A stretch of DNA of 49,504 nt from an uncultured Algibacter sp. (GTDB lineage: Bacteria; Bacteroidota; Bacteroidia; Flavobacteriales; Flavobacteriaceae), in NCBI RefSeq assembly GCF_905480415.1, contig NZ_CAJQQI010000011.1:1-49504 (forward strand), read 5' to 3'. The translations under genes and the position numbers were made by a program. The notes below the pieces were generated by a model. The model had not been told where the DNA came from and ran no database searches. It saw only the letters and a list, made by a program, of their open reading frames with translations. This document shows, in pieces, positions 33,387 to 41,900 of the stretch; positions within the stretch are counted from its first letter, which is position 1; the number at the start of each line of letters is the position of its first letter.

Positions 33387-33450
33387 AAGATATTTTCATC
33401 TTAAATATGATTTTTATCATACTATTTTCTGTGAATACACCATAATTTTG
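33387..33450 (+). promoter_or_regulatory. Control region of the nos operon
   Basis: It contains the -7 box TAATTTTG (33443-33450), a perfect FNR-like palindrome ATGATTTTTATCAT (33407-33420) centred 33 bp upstream of the -7 centre, and a second inverted repeat AAGAT-N6-ATCTT (33387-33402). The latter is a possible site for the divergent Rrf2 regulator. No TTTG -33 element is present, which fits activator dependence. On the minus strand a TTAATTTG also lies 33 bp from the palindrome centre, toward the Rrf2 gene. Confidence 0.65.
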
Positions 33451-33469
33451 CTTCATAAAATTAATACTT

Positions 33470-33967
33470 ATGACAAAAGCACTAAACATTGTAACGGGAT
33501 TATTTGTATTACTGCTAATTAGTTGCGGTGGTAAAGAAGAAAAAAAGAAGGAAGGGTTCTCTTATGAAAAAAAGGAAGCCACAGAAAAAGTTGTAAAAAA
33601 AGCTGAAACTATTCCAGCTTCAAAAAGAGTAGACTTATCCAATAAAGGTATTGGCCCTATTACATCTATGGCTTTAAACGCAGAGATAGATCAGACCATG
33701 GTAACTCACGGTGCTGATGTATTTAAAAAAATGTGTACAGCTTGCCACAGAACTAATAAAAAATTCATTGGCCCTCCACCAGCAGGGATCTTTGAACGTA
33801 GATCTCCAGAATGGGTTATGAATATGATTTTAAACCCCGACGAGATGGTTAAAAAAGACCCATTAGCAAAAGAATTACTTATGGAGTTTAATGGATCACC
33901 AATGGCAAATCAAAACTTATCAGAAGAAGATGCCAGAGCTGTATTAGAATATTTTAGAACATTATAA
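33470..33967 (+). CDS. Lipoprotein c-type cytochrome of the nos locus
   Basis: This 165-residue protein has a lipoprotein signal peptide with lipobox LLISCGG (Cys near residue 20), a Lys/Glu-rich linker, and one cytochrome c domain. The domain has haem motif CTACH and a likely axial Met in GSPMANQ. It probably donates electrons to NosZ from the membrane side. It is the first gene of the nos operon, 38 bp before the fasciclin gene. Confidence 0.9.
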   Translation: MTKALNIVTGLFVLLLISCGGKEEKKKEGFSYEKKEATEKVVKKAETIPASKRVDLSNKGIGPITSMALNAEIDQTMVTHGADVFKKMCTACHRTNKKFIGPPPAGIFERRSPEWVMNMILNPDEMVKKDPLAKELLMEFNGSPMANQNLSEEDARAVLEYFRTL

Positions 33968-34005
33968 TAACGGGAACAACTAAAACCAACTAAAAACCAA
34001 GATAG

Positions 34006-34581
34006 ATGAAAACACTTAAACAAATTTTTATATGCGTATTCTGCTTATTAGCATTTGCTGCGTGCAAAAACGAAACCCAAGATGCTTCAACGAACTCATT
34101 GTTTACAGAGGCTGAAACCACGGCAAATAAAAAAACGGGGCAGGCATTTATTACAGACGATGAAAGTACACCAACAGTATTAAGCATAGCCATTGGCTCT
34201 CCAGACCATACTACTTTGGTTGCAGCTGTGCAAGCAGCATCTCTAGAAAACGCTTTAGTAAATGCTGGACCTTTAATGGTATTTGCACCTACTAATGATG
34301 CCTTTGCAGCTTTACCAGAAGGTACCGTCGAAAATTTATTGAAACCAGAAAACAAAGATGCTCTAGCTAATATTTTAAAGTATCATGTTACTCCTGGAAA
34401 CTATTCTAAAGACTTTTTAAAGAAATTTAAAAAACTAGGTCAGGCCAACAACCAATATGTAAAAATTGATGTTGTAGATGGTGAACCTATGATTGGAGGC
34501 GCAAAAATACTTGGAAGTGTAAAAGCTGGAAATGGAATAGTTCATGTCATCGATAAAGTTCTATTACCACCAACTGAATAA
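34006..34581 (+). CDS. Fasciclin (FAS1) domain lipoprotein
   Basis: This 191-residue protein has a lipobox AFAACKN (Cys at residue 22) and one FAS1 domain with the H1 motif GPLMVFAPTNDAFAAL, YHVTPGNYS and the H2-like GNGIVHVIDKVLLP. FAS1 lipoproteins are commonly found in Bacteroidota nos clusters; their role there is unknown. It lies between the cytochrome and nosZ, 28 bp before nosZ. Confidence 0.9.
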   Translation: MKTLKQIFICVFCLLAFAACKNETQDASTNSLFTEAETTANKKTGQAFITDDESTPTVLSIAIGSPDHTTLVAAVQAASLENALVNAGPLMVFAPTNDAFAALPEGTVENLLKPENKDALANILKYHVTPGNYSKDFLKKFKKLGQANNQYVKIDVVDGEPMIGGAKILGSVKAGNGIVHVIDKVLLPPTE

Positions 34582-34609
34582 TATAAACACTAATTAAAAC
34601 TATACTAAA

Positions 34610-36580
34610 ATGAAAAAAAGACTAACATCAACTATTGCAATTGCAATGATTTTTGCTGCATTTACAAGTTGTAATAACTCAGGCAAAACTAACGGTCAAT
34701 CTGGTGCCTTATCTAGTAACGTAGCAGAAAAAGTATATGTAGCACCGGGTGAATACGACGAATTCTATGCCTTTATCTCTGGTGGTTATAGCGGTAACTT
34801 AACAGTTTACGGTTTACCATCTGGAAGAATGTTTAAGGAAATCCCTGTGTTTTCTCAATTTCCAACCTCTGGGTATGGTTATTCAGAAGAAACAAAACCA
34901 ATGTTGAATACTTCTCATGGGTTTATACCTTGGGGAGATTCTCACCATCCAGACATTTCGCAAACTGCGGGAGAAATAGATGGTCGTTTCATTTTTATAA
35001 ATGAAAACAACACACCTAGAATTGCAAAAATTGATCTAAAAACATTTGAAACCACTGAAATTATCGAAGTGCCAAATAGTGCAGGTAACCACAGTTCTTC
35101 ATTTGTTACTGAAAATACAGAGTATGTAGTTGCAGGTACACGTTTTTCTGTACCAATTCCACAACGCGATATGCCAATAAAAGAATATAAGGGTAATTTT
35201 CAAGGGGCCTTATCATTTATTAGTGTAGCACCAGAAACGGGTAATATGGATATAAAATTCCAAGTACTAATGCCTGGTTTCAACTATGATTTATCACACC
35301 CTGGACGTGGAAAATCTCACGGATGGTTCTTCTTCACGACTTATAACACGGAAGAAGCAAGTACCTTATTGGAGGTTAACGCATCTCAAAACGATAAAGA
35401 TTTTATTGCTGCTGTAAACTGGAAAAAAATTGAAGAATACGTAAATAATGGCGGTGGAACTATGATGCCAGCTGATTATGCACATAATGTATATGATGAG
35501 CATACACACACAGCAACCTCTACTATGAAAAAAGAAGTACGTGTAGTTAATCCTTCAGAAGTTCCTGGAGCTGTATATTTCTTACCAACACCAAAATCAC
35601 CTCACGGCTGTGATGTTGATCCTTCTGGAGAGTACATTGTAGGTAATGGTAAATTATCTGCCAACTTAACGGTTCATTCATTTACAAAAATGCTAGCTGC
35701 TATTGAAGGTGAAAAGTTTGATGGTGAAGCTTATGGAATTCCAATTTTAAAATTTGAAGATGTTTTAGCAGGTTCAGTAGAGCAACCAGGATTAGGACCT
35801 TTACATACCGAGTTTGATGGAAAAGGAAACGCTTACACAACATTCTTTATTTCTTCTGAAGTTGTAAAATGGAAATTAGGTACTTGGGAAGTTATAGATA
35901 GAAAACCTACCTATTACTCTGTTGGTCACTTAACCATTCCTGGAGGAAACTCTGGAAAACCTCAAGGTAAATACATGTTTGCCATGAATAAAATCACAAA
36001 AGATAGATACTTACCAACTGGTCCAGAAATGGAGCACTCTGCACAATTATATGATATTTCCGGTGATAAAATGGAATTACTTTTAGATTTCCCAACACAC
36101 GGAGAGCCTCACTATGCTGCAGCCATGCGAGCAGATCTTATAAAGGAACGTTCTCAGAAAATCTACGACTTAGAAGACAACAAGCACCCTTATGCTGCTA
36201 AATCTGATGACGACACTAAAGTAGTGAGAAAAGGTAATGAAGTTCATATTTATATGACGACTATTAGAAGTCACTTCTCACCAGATAATATTGAAGGTAT
36301 TAAATTAGGAGATAAAGTTTATTTCCACGTCACCAATTTAGAACAAGATTTTGATGTACCTCACGGCTTTGCTGTACTTGGACAAAATACATCTGAATTA
36401 TTAATTATGCCAGGACAAACTAAAACCTCAGTTTGGGAACCAACAAAAGTTGGTGTATGGCCATTCTATTGTACTGATTTCTGTTCTGCATTACACCAAG
36501 AAATGCAAGGTTACATAAGAGTATCGGCTGCAAATGCTAACACACCATTAATTTGGTCAATGGGAGAAGACATAGAGTAA
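34610..36580 (+). CDS. nosZ: Nitrous-oxide reductase, clade II
   Basis: NosZ reduces N2O to N2 at the CuZ site using electrons received at CuA. The 656-residue precursor has a Sec-type signal (no twin arginine) with a lipobox-like TSCNN, which is characteristic of clade II enzymes. The seven-bladed propeller carries His-rich CuZ segments such as DSHHPD, AHNVYDEHTH, SPHGCDVDP and GEPHYA. The C-terminal cupredoxin has the CuA motif CTDFCSALHQEM. It is followed by a strong terminator, so the genes behind it may be transcribed at a lower level. Confidence 0.97.
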   Translation: MKKRLTSTIAIAMIFAAFTSCNNSGKTNGQSGALSSNVAEKVYVAPGEYDEFYAFISGGYSGNLTVYGLPSGRMFKEIPVFSQFPTSGYGYSEETKPMLNTSHGFIPWGDSHHPDISQTAGEIDGRFIFINENNTPRIAKIDLKTFETTEIIEVPNSAGNHSSSFVTENTEYVVAGTRFSVPIPQRDMPIKEYKGNFQGALSFISVAPETGNMDIKFQVLMPGFNYDLSHPGRGKSHGWFFFTTYNTEEASTLLEVNASQNDKDFIAAVNWKKIEEYVNNGGGTMMPADYAHNVYDEHTHTATSTMKKEVRVVNPSEVPGAVYFLPTPKSPHGCDVDPSGEYIVGNGKLSANLTVHSFTKMLAAIEGEKFDGEAYGIPILKFEDVLAGSVEQPGLGPLHTEFDGKGNAYTTFFISSEVVKWKLGTWEVIDRKPTYYSVGHLTIPGGNSGKPQGKYMFAMNKITKDRYLPTGPEMEHSAQLYDISGDKMELLLDFPTHGEPHYAAAMRADLIKERSQKIYDLEDNKHPYAAKSDDDTKVVRKGNEVHIYMTTIRSHFSPDNIEGIKLGDKVYFHVTNLEQDFDVPHGFAVLGQNTSELLIMPGQTKTSVWEPTKVGVWPFYCTDFCSALHQEMQGYIRVSAANANTPLIWSMGEDIE

Positions 36581-36631
36581 ACAGTTTTTAAAGCTTAGAG
36601 GGATTTTGTTTTAGTGTTTATTTCTCTAACT

Positions 36632-36666
36632 AAGGCGAGAGTGGACTTTTCGCTCTCGCCTTTATC
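36632..36666 (+). terminator. Terminator after nosZ
   Basis: AAGGCGAGAG and CTCTCGCCTT form a 10-bp stem followed by TTA. It lies inside the track ORF 36614-37297, which shows that the upstream start of that ORF is wrong. Confidence 0.75.
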
Positions 36667-36706
36667 ATTTAATGCTAAAAATATAAAATACCATAGACTT
36701 AGAATT

Positions 36707-37297
36707 ATGAAAAAGCAAAATATAATTATGATTGTAGCCGCATTGCTACCTCTAGGATTGTTTCTTTTTCCGCTTTGGAGAATTACTCTAGAAGCACCTC
36801 AGTATCCTACACCATTAGCAATGAATATCCATGTAAATGATTTTTCTGATGTTCATCCACACGACATTAAAAACATTAATTTAATGAATCATTATGTGGG
36901 TATGCAGTATATTCCCGAGGCTATTCCCGAATTCAAAATTTTTCCAACAGGAATACTAATAACAAGTTTTATAGGCTTGCTTATTGGTTGGAAAGGCAAC
37001 TATAAATGGTTTTTAGGATGGTTTATACTAATGCTTGTTTTAAGTGCTGCAGGCATGTACGATTTCTATTTATGGGAACATGACTATGGACATAATTTAG
37101 ACCCCAAAGCCATTATGAAGTTTACCAACAAAGATGGCACTGTTATGGGCTTTCAACCTCCGCTTTTTGGAACTAAAGACATCTTAAACTTTAAAGCACA
37201 TTCTTATCCACAATTTGGTGCATTATTTTTAGGATTAGGTATTGCTTCAGGATTTTTAGCTTATTTTGTAGGTAAGAAAAATAAATCCACGGCATAG
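36707..37297 (+). CDS. NosB-like polytopic membrane protein
   Basis: I start this at ATG 36707 (MKKQNIIMIVAALLPL, 196 residues). It has four predicted TM helices, near residues 5-25, 83-97, 100-120 and 170-190. A periplasmic stretch with NIHVNDFSDVHPHDIKNINLMNHYVGM is rich in His and Met, and LWEHDYGHN follows. Clade II nos clusters encode a membrane protein just after nosZ (NosB in Wolinella); this one fits in position and topology. The His/Met pattern could bind copper. Confidence 0.75.
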   Translation: MKKQNIIMIVAALLPLGLFLFPLWRITLEAPQYPTPLAMNIHVNDFSDVHPHDIKNINLMNHYVGMQYIPEAIPEFKIFPTGILITSFIGLLIGWKGNYKWFLGWFILMLVLSAAGMYDFYLWEHDYGHNLDPKAIMKFTNKDGTVMGFQPPLFGTKDILNFKAHSYPQFGALFLGLGIASGFLAYFVGKKNKSTA

Positions 37298-37328
37298 ATG
37301 TCAAAAAAAACAATAAAACACTAAAACA

Positions 37329-37766
37329 ATGCAAACACCAAAACACTATTCAACTCTTGCATTACTCTTGTTATTTTTAAATTGTAATGTGTCTCCAAAG
37401 GCCATAGATTATGGTGGCGATGGCTGTCACTTTTGTAAAATGACCATAGTCGATAAGGTTCATGCTGCAGAAGTAGTTACCAAAAAAGGGAAAGTCTATA
37501 AATTCGATGCCACCGAATGCCTGATTAACTTCATGGAAGATTTTGACACTTCTGAAATTGAATTGTACTTGTCTAACAATTACACAGAACCTGAAGCTTT
37601 AATTGATGCTACAAAAGCTACGTTTTTAATAAGCGACAATATCCCAAGTCCAATGGGAGCGTTTCTTAGTGCATTTAAAAACAAGACAGATGCTGAGACA
37701 TTTCAAGCTGAAAAAGGAGGTGATTTGTATACATGGGAAACTTTACTAGTAAAATTTAAAGACTAG
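37329..37766 (+). CDS. nosL: NosL copper chaperone lipoprotein
   Basis: NosL delivers copper to apo-NosZ. The 145-residue lipoprotein has a lipobox LFLNCNV (Cys near residue 19) and the family motif GCHFCKMTIVD. It also has the NosL core KVYKFDATECLINFM and IPSPMGAFLSAFKN. It is placed between the NosB-like gene and nosD, as usual. Confidence 0.93.
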   Translation: MQTPKHYSTLALLLLFLNCNVSPKAIDYGGDGCHFCKMTIVDKVHAAEVVTKKGKVYKFDATECLINFMEDFDTSEIELYLSNNYTEPEALIDATKATFLISDNIPSPMGAFLSAFKNKTDAETFQAEKGGDLYTWETLLVKFKD

Positions 37767-37771
37767 TAATC

Positions 37772-39007
37772 ATGAGAAATTTATTCAGTTTTCTAACTGC
37801 CATTTTAATGGCTAGCTCCACTATTGCCCAAACTATTGAGGTTTGCAAAACCTGCCCTATTTCGTCTATAAAAGATGCGATAATACAAGCTAAAGATTTT
37901 GATACCATTATAGTTAAAAAAGGGACTTATAAAGAACATGATATTCTTGTCAATAAACCATTAACTATTATTGGTGAGAAATACCCAGTAATTGACGGTG
38001 AACTAAAAGGTGAAATTATCACCATTATTTCCGATAATGTTACGGTTGATGGCTTATTCATAATTAACGTAGGCACAAGTTATACCGAAGACTATGCAGC
38101 CATTAGAGTTCGAAAAAGCAAAAACTTTCTCATTCAGAATTTAGTTTTAGAGAAATTGTTCTTCGGAATTTATATTGAAAAATCAAGAAACGGAAAAGTG
38201 TTTCATAATAAAATAATTGGTGATGCTGTGGAAGAATACAATTCAGGCAATGGCATACAGTTGTGGTATAGTAAAAATGTGCAAATAGAACATAATTTTG
38301 TACAGCATGTTCGAGATGGTATTTATTTAGAATTTTCTGATGATTGTTTAATTAAAAATAATGTAAGTACACTAAATGTGCGTTACGGATTACACTTTAT
38401 GTTTTCTAACGACGATACTTATCAAGATAACACGTTCGAAAATAATGGAGCTGGTGTAGCTGTAATGTTTTCAAAACGTATTAAAATGTACAACAATATT
38501 TTTAAAGAAAATTGGGGGACGGCCTCTTACGGTATGTTACTTAAAGAAATAAATGACGGCGAAATTGAAGGCAACACTTTTGAAGACAATACCATTGGCA
38601 TTAATATAGAAGGCTCAAACCGTATCAATTATAAGCAAAATACTTTTATTAATAATGGTTGGGCAGTTAAGGTAAAAGGTGCATGTTACACTAATAAATT
38701 TACAGAAAACAACTTTTTGTACAACTCTTTTGATATTGCTTACAATAGCAATGTGAACGACAATGAATTTGATAAAAATTATTGGAGTAATTACACGGGT
38801 TACGACCTAGACAAAAACGGCATTGGGGATGTGCCTTACCGACCAGTAAAACTATTTTCATACATTGTAAATCGTACACCAGAAACTATCATTTTATTGC
38901 GCAGTATGTTTATAGATATTATTGATTTTTCAGAAAAAGTATCACCTGTATTTACACCAGATGATTTATTGGACAACAACCCACAAATAAAAAAATTAAC
39001 ATGGTAA
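37772..39007 (+). CDS. nosD: NosD, periplasmic maturation protein
   Basis: This 411-residue protein has a signal peptide (residues 1-19, ending TIAQ) and a right-handed parallel beta-helix made of repeated NxFxxN-type turns, as in CASH/NosD domains. With NosF and NosY it supplies the sulfide of the CuZ centre. It has a CKTCPI pair near the N-terminus of the mature protein. It overlaps nosF by 7 bp, so translation is coupled. Confidence 0.94.
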   Translation: MRNLFSFLTAILMASSTIAQTIEVCKTCPISSIKDAIIQAKDFDTIIVKKGTYKEHDILVNKPLTIIGEKYPVIDGELKGEIITIISDNVTVDGLFIINVGTSYTEDYAAIRVRKSKNFLIQNLVLEKLFFGIYIEKSRNGKVFHNKIIGDAVEEYNSGNGIQLWYSKNVQIEHNFVQHVRDGIYLEFSDDCLIKNNVSTLNVRYGLHFMFSNDDTYQDNTFENNGAGVAVMFSKRIKMYNNIFKENWGTASYGMLLKEINDGEIEGNTFEDNTIGINIEGSNRINYKQNTFINNGWAVKVKGACYTNKFTENNFLYNSFDIAYNSNVNDNEFDKNYWSNYTGYDLDKNGIGDVPYRPVKLFSYIVNRTPETIILLRSMFIDIIDFSEKVSPVFTPDDLLDNNPQIKKLTW

Positions 39008-39708
39008 TAATTGAAAATGTACATAAAAAATTTGGAAAGAATCAAGTTTTAAGTGGTGTTGATTTAACCATTTCTGATGGCGGAATTTTTGCAGTTCTAG
39101 GACCAAATGGCTCCGGTAAAACCACACTGATAAAATCAATTTTAGGCATGGTAATTCCTAACAAAGGCAATATTACTGTATTAGGAGAAAACATTAAGCA
39201 GCATTCAGATTATAGACATAAAATTGATTATTTACCCCAAATTGCCAACTTCCCTAGTAATCTTCGGGTTAAGGAATTAATTAAAATGATTAAAGATTTA
39301 CGCAAACCTACTCATGAAGATGAACGCTTAATACAACTTTTTAAGCTTGAACCCTTTTTAGATAAAAAACTAGGTAATCTTTCCGGAGGAACTAAACAAA
39401 AAGTAAACCTAGTCCTAACCTTTATGTTTGATAGTCCATTAATTATTTTAGATGAACCTACAACAGGATTAGACCCCATTTCTTTGATAAGGTTAAAGGG
39501 TTTAATTCAAGCTGAAAAAGCCAAAGGCAAAACCATACTCATTACCTCTCATATTATGAGTTTTGTTGAAGAAGTCTCAGATGAAATTGTATTTATTCTA
39601 GAAGGCAAAATCTACTTTAAAGGCTCAATTTCAGAATTAAAAACCAAGACCAATCAACAAGATTTCGAACATGCAATAGCATCAATACTCACAGAAAACC
39701 ATGCTTAA
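39001..39708 (+). CDS. nosF: NosF, ABC transporter ATPase
   Basis: This 235-residue ATPase has Walker A GPNGSGKTT, Q-loop LPQIANFP, signature LSGGTKQKVNL, Walker B LIILDEPTTGLDP and the switch His in TSHIM. It powers the NosDFY complex for NosZ maturation. It overlaps nosD by 7 bp and nosY by 8 bp. Confidence 0.95.
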   Translation: MVIIENVHKKFGKNQVLSGVDLTISDGGIFAVLGPNGSGKTTLIKSILGMVIPNKGNITVLGENIKQHSDYRHKIDYLPQIANFPSNLRVKELIKMIKDLRKPTHEDERLIQLFKLEPFLDKKLGNLSGGTKQKVNLVLTFMFDSPLIILDEPTTGLDPISLIRLKGLIQAEKAKGKTILITSHIMSFVEEVSDEIVFILEGKIYFKGSISELKTKTNQQDFEHAIASILTENHA

Positions 39709-40483
39709 AATATTAAAATATAGTTTTTACGATTTAATTCGTAGCCGTTGGAGTTACGTGTATTTTTCATTCTATTTATTGCTTGGTAGTGTACTGTTAT
39801 TTTTAAACAATGACCTTTCCAAAGCAGTTATCACTTTAATGAATGTTATTATTGTTTTAGTCCCATTAATAGGAACCATTTTTGGCGTCATGTACTACTA
39901 TAATTCTAAAGAATTTACGGAGTTATTACTGGCACAACCTTTAAAACGATCATCCATATTTTTAGGACAATATCTTGGTGTCGCCATTTCTCTGTCCATG
40001 AGTTTAATTTTAGGGTTAGGCATTCCGTTTATTTTTTATGGTCTATTTAAATCATCTGCTATTTGGGATTTCTCTTTATTACTTATTACAGGAACATTCC
40101 TAACATTAATATTTACAGCACTCGCTTTTAACATAGCCTTATCTAATGAAAATAAAATTAAAGGTTTTGGGTATGCTATCTTGCTTTGGCTATTTCTAGC
40201 TATTATCTACGATGGCATTTTTTTAATGTCTCTTATATTATTTGAAGACTATCCGTTAGATAAACTTTCATTAGTTGGCACCATGCTTAATCCCATAGAT
40301 TTATCACGAACACTTATTCTTTTAAAACTCGATATTTCTGCATTACTTGGTTATACCGGAGCAATTTTTAAACAATTCTTCGGCACTAGTTTTGGTTTAA
40401 TTGTGTCCTTTATAATGCTAACAGCTTGGGTGATATTACCTGTTTTAAGAATTGTATTCAAATCAAAAAAGAAAGACTTTTAA
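39701..40483 (+). CDS. nosY: NosY, ABC transporter permease
   Basis: This 260-residue ABC-2 type permease has about six TM helices, starting YSFYDLIRSRWSYVYFSFYLLLGSVLLF. It is the membrane part of NosDFY. It is the last nos gene; a bidirectional terminator follows. Confidence 0.92.
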   Translation: MLKILKYSFYDLIRSRWSYVYFSFYLLLGSVLLFLNNDLSKAVITLMNVIIVLVPLIGTIFGVMYYYNSKEFTELLLAQPLKRSSIFLGQYLGVAISLSMSLILGLGIPFIFYGLFKSSAIWDFSLLLITGTFLTLIFTALAFNIALSNENKIKGFGYAILLWLFLAIIYDGIFLMSLILFEDYPLDKLSLVGTMLNPIDLSRTLILLKLDISALLGYTGAIFKQFFGTSFGLIVSFIMLTAWVILPVLRIVFKSKKKDF

Positions 40484-40535
40484 TCTTTTTCTAAATAATA
40501 AATACAGTCACCCGATACAATATATTGATAATTAA

Positions 40536-40567
40536 AAATTCCAGAAAAGTTGCCCTTTCTGGAATTT
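40536..40567. terminator. Terminator between nosY and the di-iron repair gene
   Basis: AAATTCCAGAAA and TTTCTGGAATTT form a 12-bp stem with an 8-nt loop between convergent genes. Confidence 0.8.
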
Positions 40568-40613
40568 ATAAATCACAAACTAGCAAAACGGTTTAACCCA
40601 TTCTAGCTATTAT

Positions 40614-41345
40614 TTAAACAAATTGTTGCTCTAGTTTTATGGCCTTAGGGAATAAAATATTATTTTCTAAGTGAATGTGTAAGTGCAAATCTTTTTCAAA
40701 TTCATCCAACATAGCGAATGTTACTTTATAGGTATTACAAGCATCAGCTGGTGGATTATAGTTGTTGGAGAGATCTGCAATTTGTCTAAAACGTTCGCCT
40801 TCATTATCATGTTCTTGCATCATTATCGCAATTGGGCTTTCAACGGTTCCAAACTGTGGCGATTGTACTGCCCCTTGCTCTAATTTAGCATTCACCATTT
40901 TTTTAACAAAAGGAAATAGTATTAACTCCTCTTTCTTCATGTGCGCTGCCAACTCGCTGGCCGATGCTGTGAACAGTTCATTTATTTGAAATAATTCTGG
41001 ATGATTCTCTCCATGAACACTACATAATTTATCTAAAAACTGACGTAAAACTGGAATTTTTGCTTCTACGTAACGGTGGTGTTTTTTTTCAATATAATCA
41101 ATTAATAAATCTAGCGGCCACGATTTGTAATCTATGGACTGTTCTCCTTTAGCATTTAAAACGCTATCCAACTCATCTAATAAAACGTTGCTATCTAGTC
41201 CTTTTTTTTCGCAAGCTTCATTAATTGTTCTATTACCGTTGCAGCAAAAATCAATTTTATATTTTGAAAAAACAGCCGCTGTTCTATAATCTTCGGCTAC
41301 GAATTGCCCTATTTGTTTTTCTAAATTTTTTTGTAATGTTACCAT
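40614..41345 (-). CDS. scdA: Iron-sulfur cluster repair di-iron protein (RIC/ScdA)
   Basis: RIC proteins repair iron-sulfur clusters damaged by nitric oxide or peroxide. I start at ATG 41343-41345 (MVTLQKNLEKQIGQFV, 243 residues); the longer track start lies in the operator. The ScdA N-terminal domain with CCNG (YKIDFCCNGNRTINEACEKKG) is followed by a hemerythrin-like domain. Its His/Glu ligands are visible in KKHHRYVE, CSVHGENHPE, AHMKKEEL, QEHDNEGE and HLHIHLENNILFP. It is preceded by a GGATAAATTTATCC operator shared with the adjacent Rrf2 gene. Confidence 0.93.
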   Translation of the reverse strand: MVTLQKNLEKQIGQFVAEDYRTAAVFSKYKIDFCCNGNRTINEACEKKGLDSNVLLDELDSVLNAKGEQSIDYKSWPLDLLIDYIEKKHHRYVEAKIPVLRQFLDKLCSVHGENHPELFQINELFTASASELAAHMKKEELILFPFVKKMVNAKLEQGAVQSPQFGTVESPIAIMMQEHDNEGERFRQIADLSNNYNPPADACNTYKVTFAMLDEFEKDLHLHIHLENNILFPKAIKLEQQFV

Positions 41346-41363
41346 GACTATTTTATTTATTTC

Positions 41364-41377
41364 GGATAAATTTATCC
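41364..41377. promoter_or_regulatory. Rrf2-type operator before the repair gene
   Basis: GGATAAATTTATCC is a perfect 14-bp palindrome. It contains the -7-like TAAATTTA of the minus-strand promoter, so a bound regulator would block transcription. Confidence 0.65.
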
Positions 41378-41397
41378 TATTTATATTCAAATTTTTT

Positions 41398-41832
41398 TTA
41401 AAGCTTTAAAAATGAAGCTCCTGATTTTATATTCAGTGCTAATTCTTCTAAATTAGTTTCTTCCAACATATGTTTAAGTTCATCTCTAACTCCTTTAAAT
41501 TTATCATGCACAGGACACGGATGATTCTCATCACATTTCTCCAAGCCTAAACCACATCCACTGTAAATACTATCTCCATCTATAGCATTTACAATTTGGG
41601 ATAACTTAACGTTACCAATATTTGTTTTATCAATTTCAAAACCACCATAAGCCCCTTTTACAGAGTTTATAATGTTGTGTTTTACTAAGGCTTGTAAAAT
41701 TTTAGCAGTGAACGCTTGAGGCGAATCAATTTCAGCAGAAATTTCTTTAGGGCTTACACGCTTACCTTCATAAGATTTTGTTGCAATAAAAATTGCAGCT
41801 TTAATACCATATTCGCAAGCTTTTGAAAACAT
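41398..41832 (-). CDS. Rrf2-family iron-sulfur regulator (NsrR-like)
   Basis: This 144-residue protein has a winged helix (SPKEISAEIDSPQAFTAKILQALVKHNIINSVKGAYGGFEI) and three cysteines in SGCGLGLEKCDENHPCPVH, the expected cluster ligands. It lies 52 bp upstream of the RIC gene on the same strand. Both genes carry the same palindromic operator, which supports autoregulation and control of RIC, as for nitric-oxide-sensing NsrR. Confidence 0.9.
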   Translation of the reverse strand: MFSKACEYGIKAAIFIATKSYEGKRVSPKEISAEIDSPQAFTAKILQALVKHNIINSVKGAYGGFEIDKTNIGNVKLSQIVNAIDGDSIYSGCGLGLEKCDENHPCPVHDKFKGVRDELKHMLEETNLEELALNIKSGASFLKL

Positions 41833-41851
41833 TCGGCTAATTTATTTGAGA

Positions 41852-41890
41852 CAAATATATAAAGAATTTTTAAATAGGACAAATTTATCC
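41852..41890 (-). promoter_or_regulatory. Promoter and operator of the second Rrf2 gene
   Basis: On the minus strand TTTG (41880-41883), a 20-bp spacer and TATATTTG (41852-41859) form a promoter. The near-palindrome GGACAAATTTATCC (41877-41890) covers the -33 element. Confidence 0.6.
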
Positions 41891-41900
41891 TACTTAAAAA

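Noticed and set aside
36614-36706. N-terminal extension of the NosB-like ORF in the track
   Set aside because: It spans the nosZ terminator hairpin; the internal ATG at 36707 gives a normal membrane-protein N-terminus.
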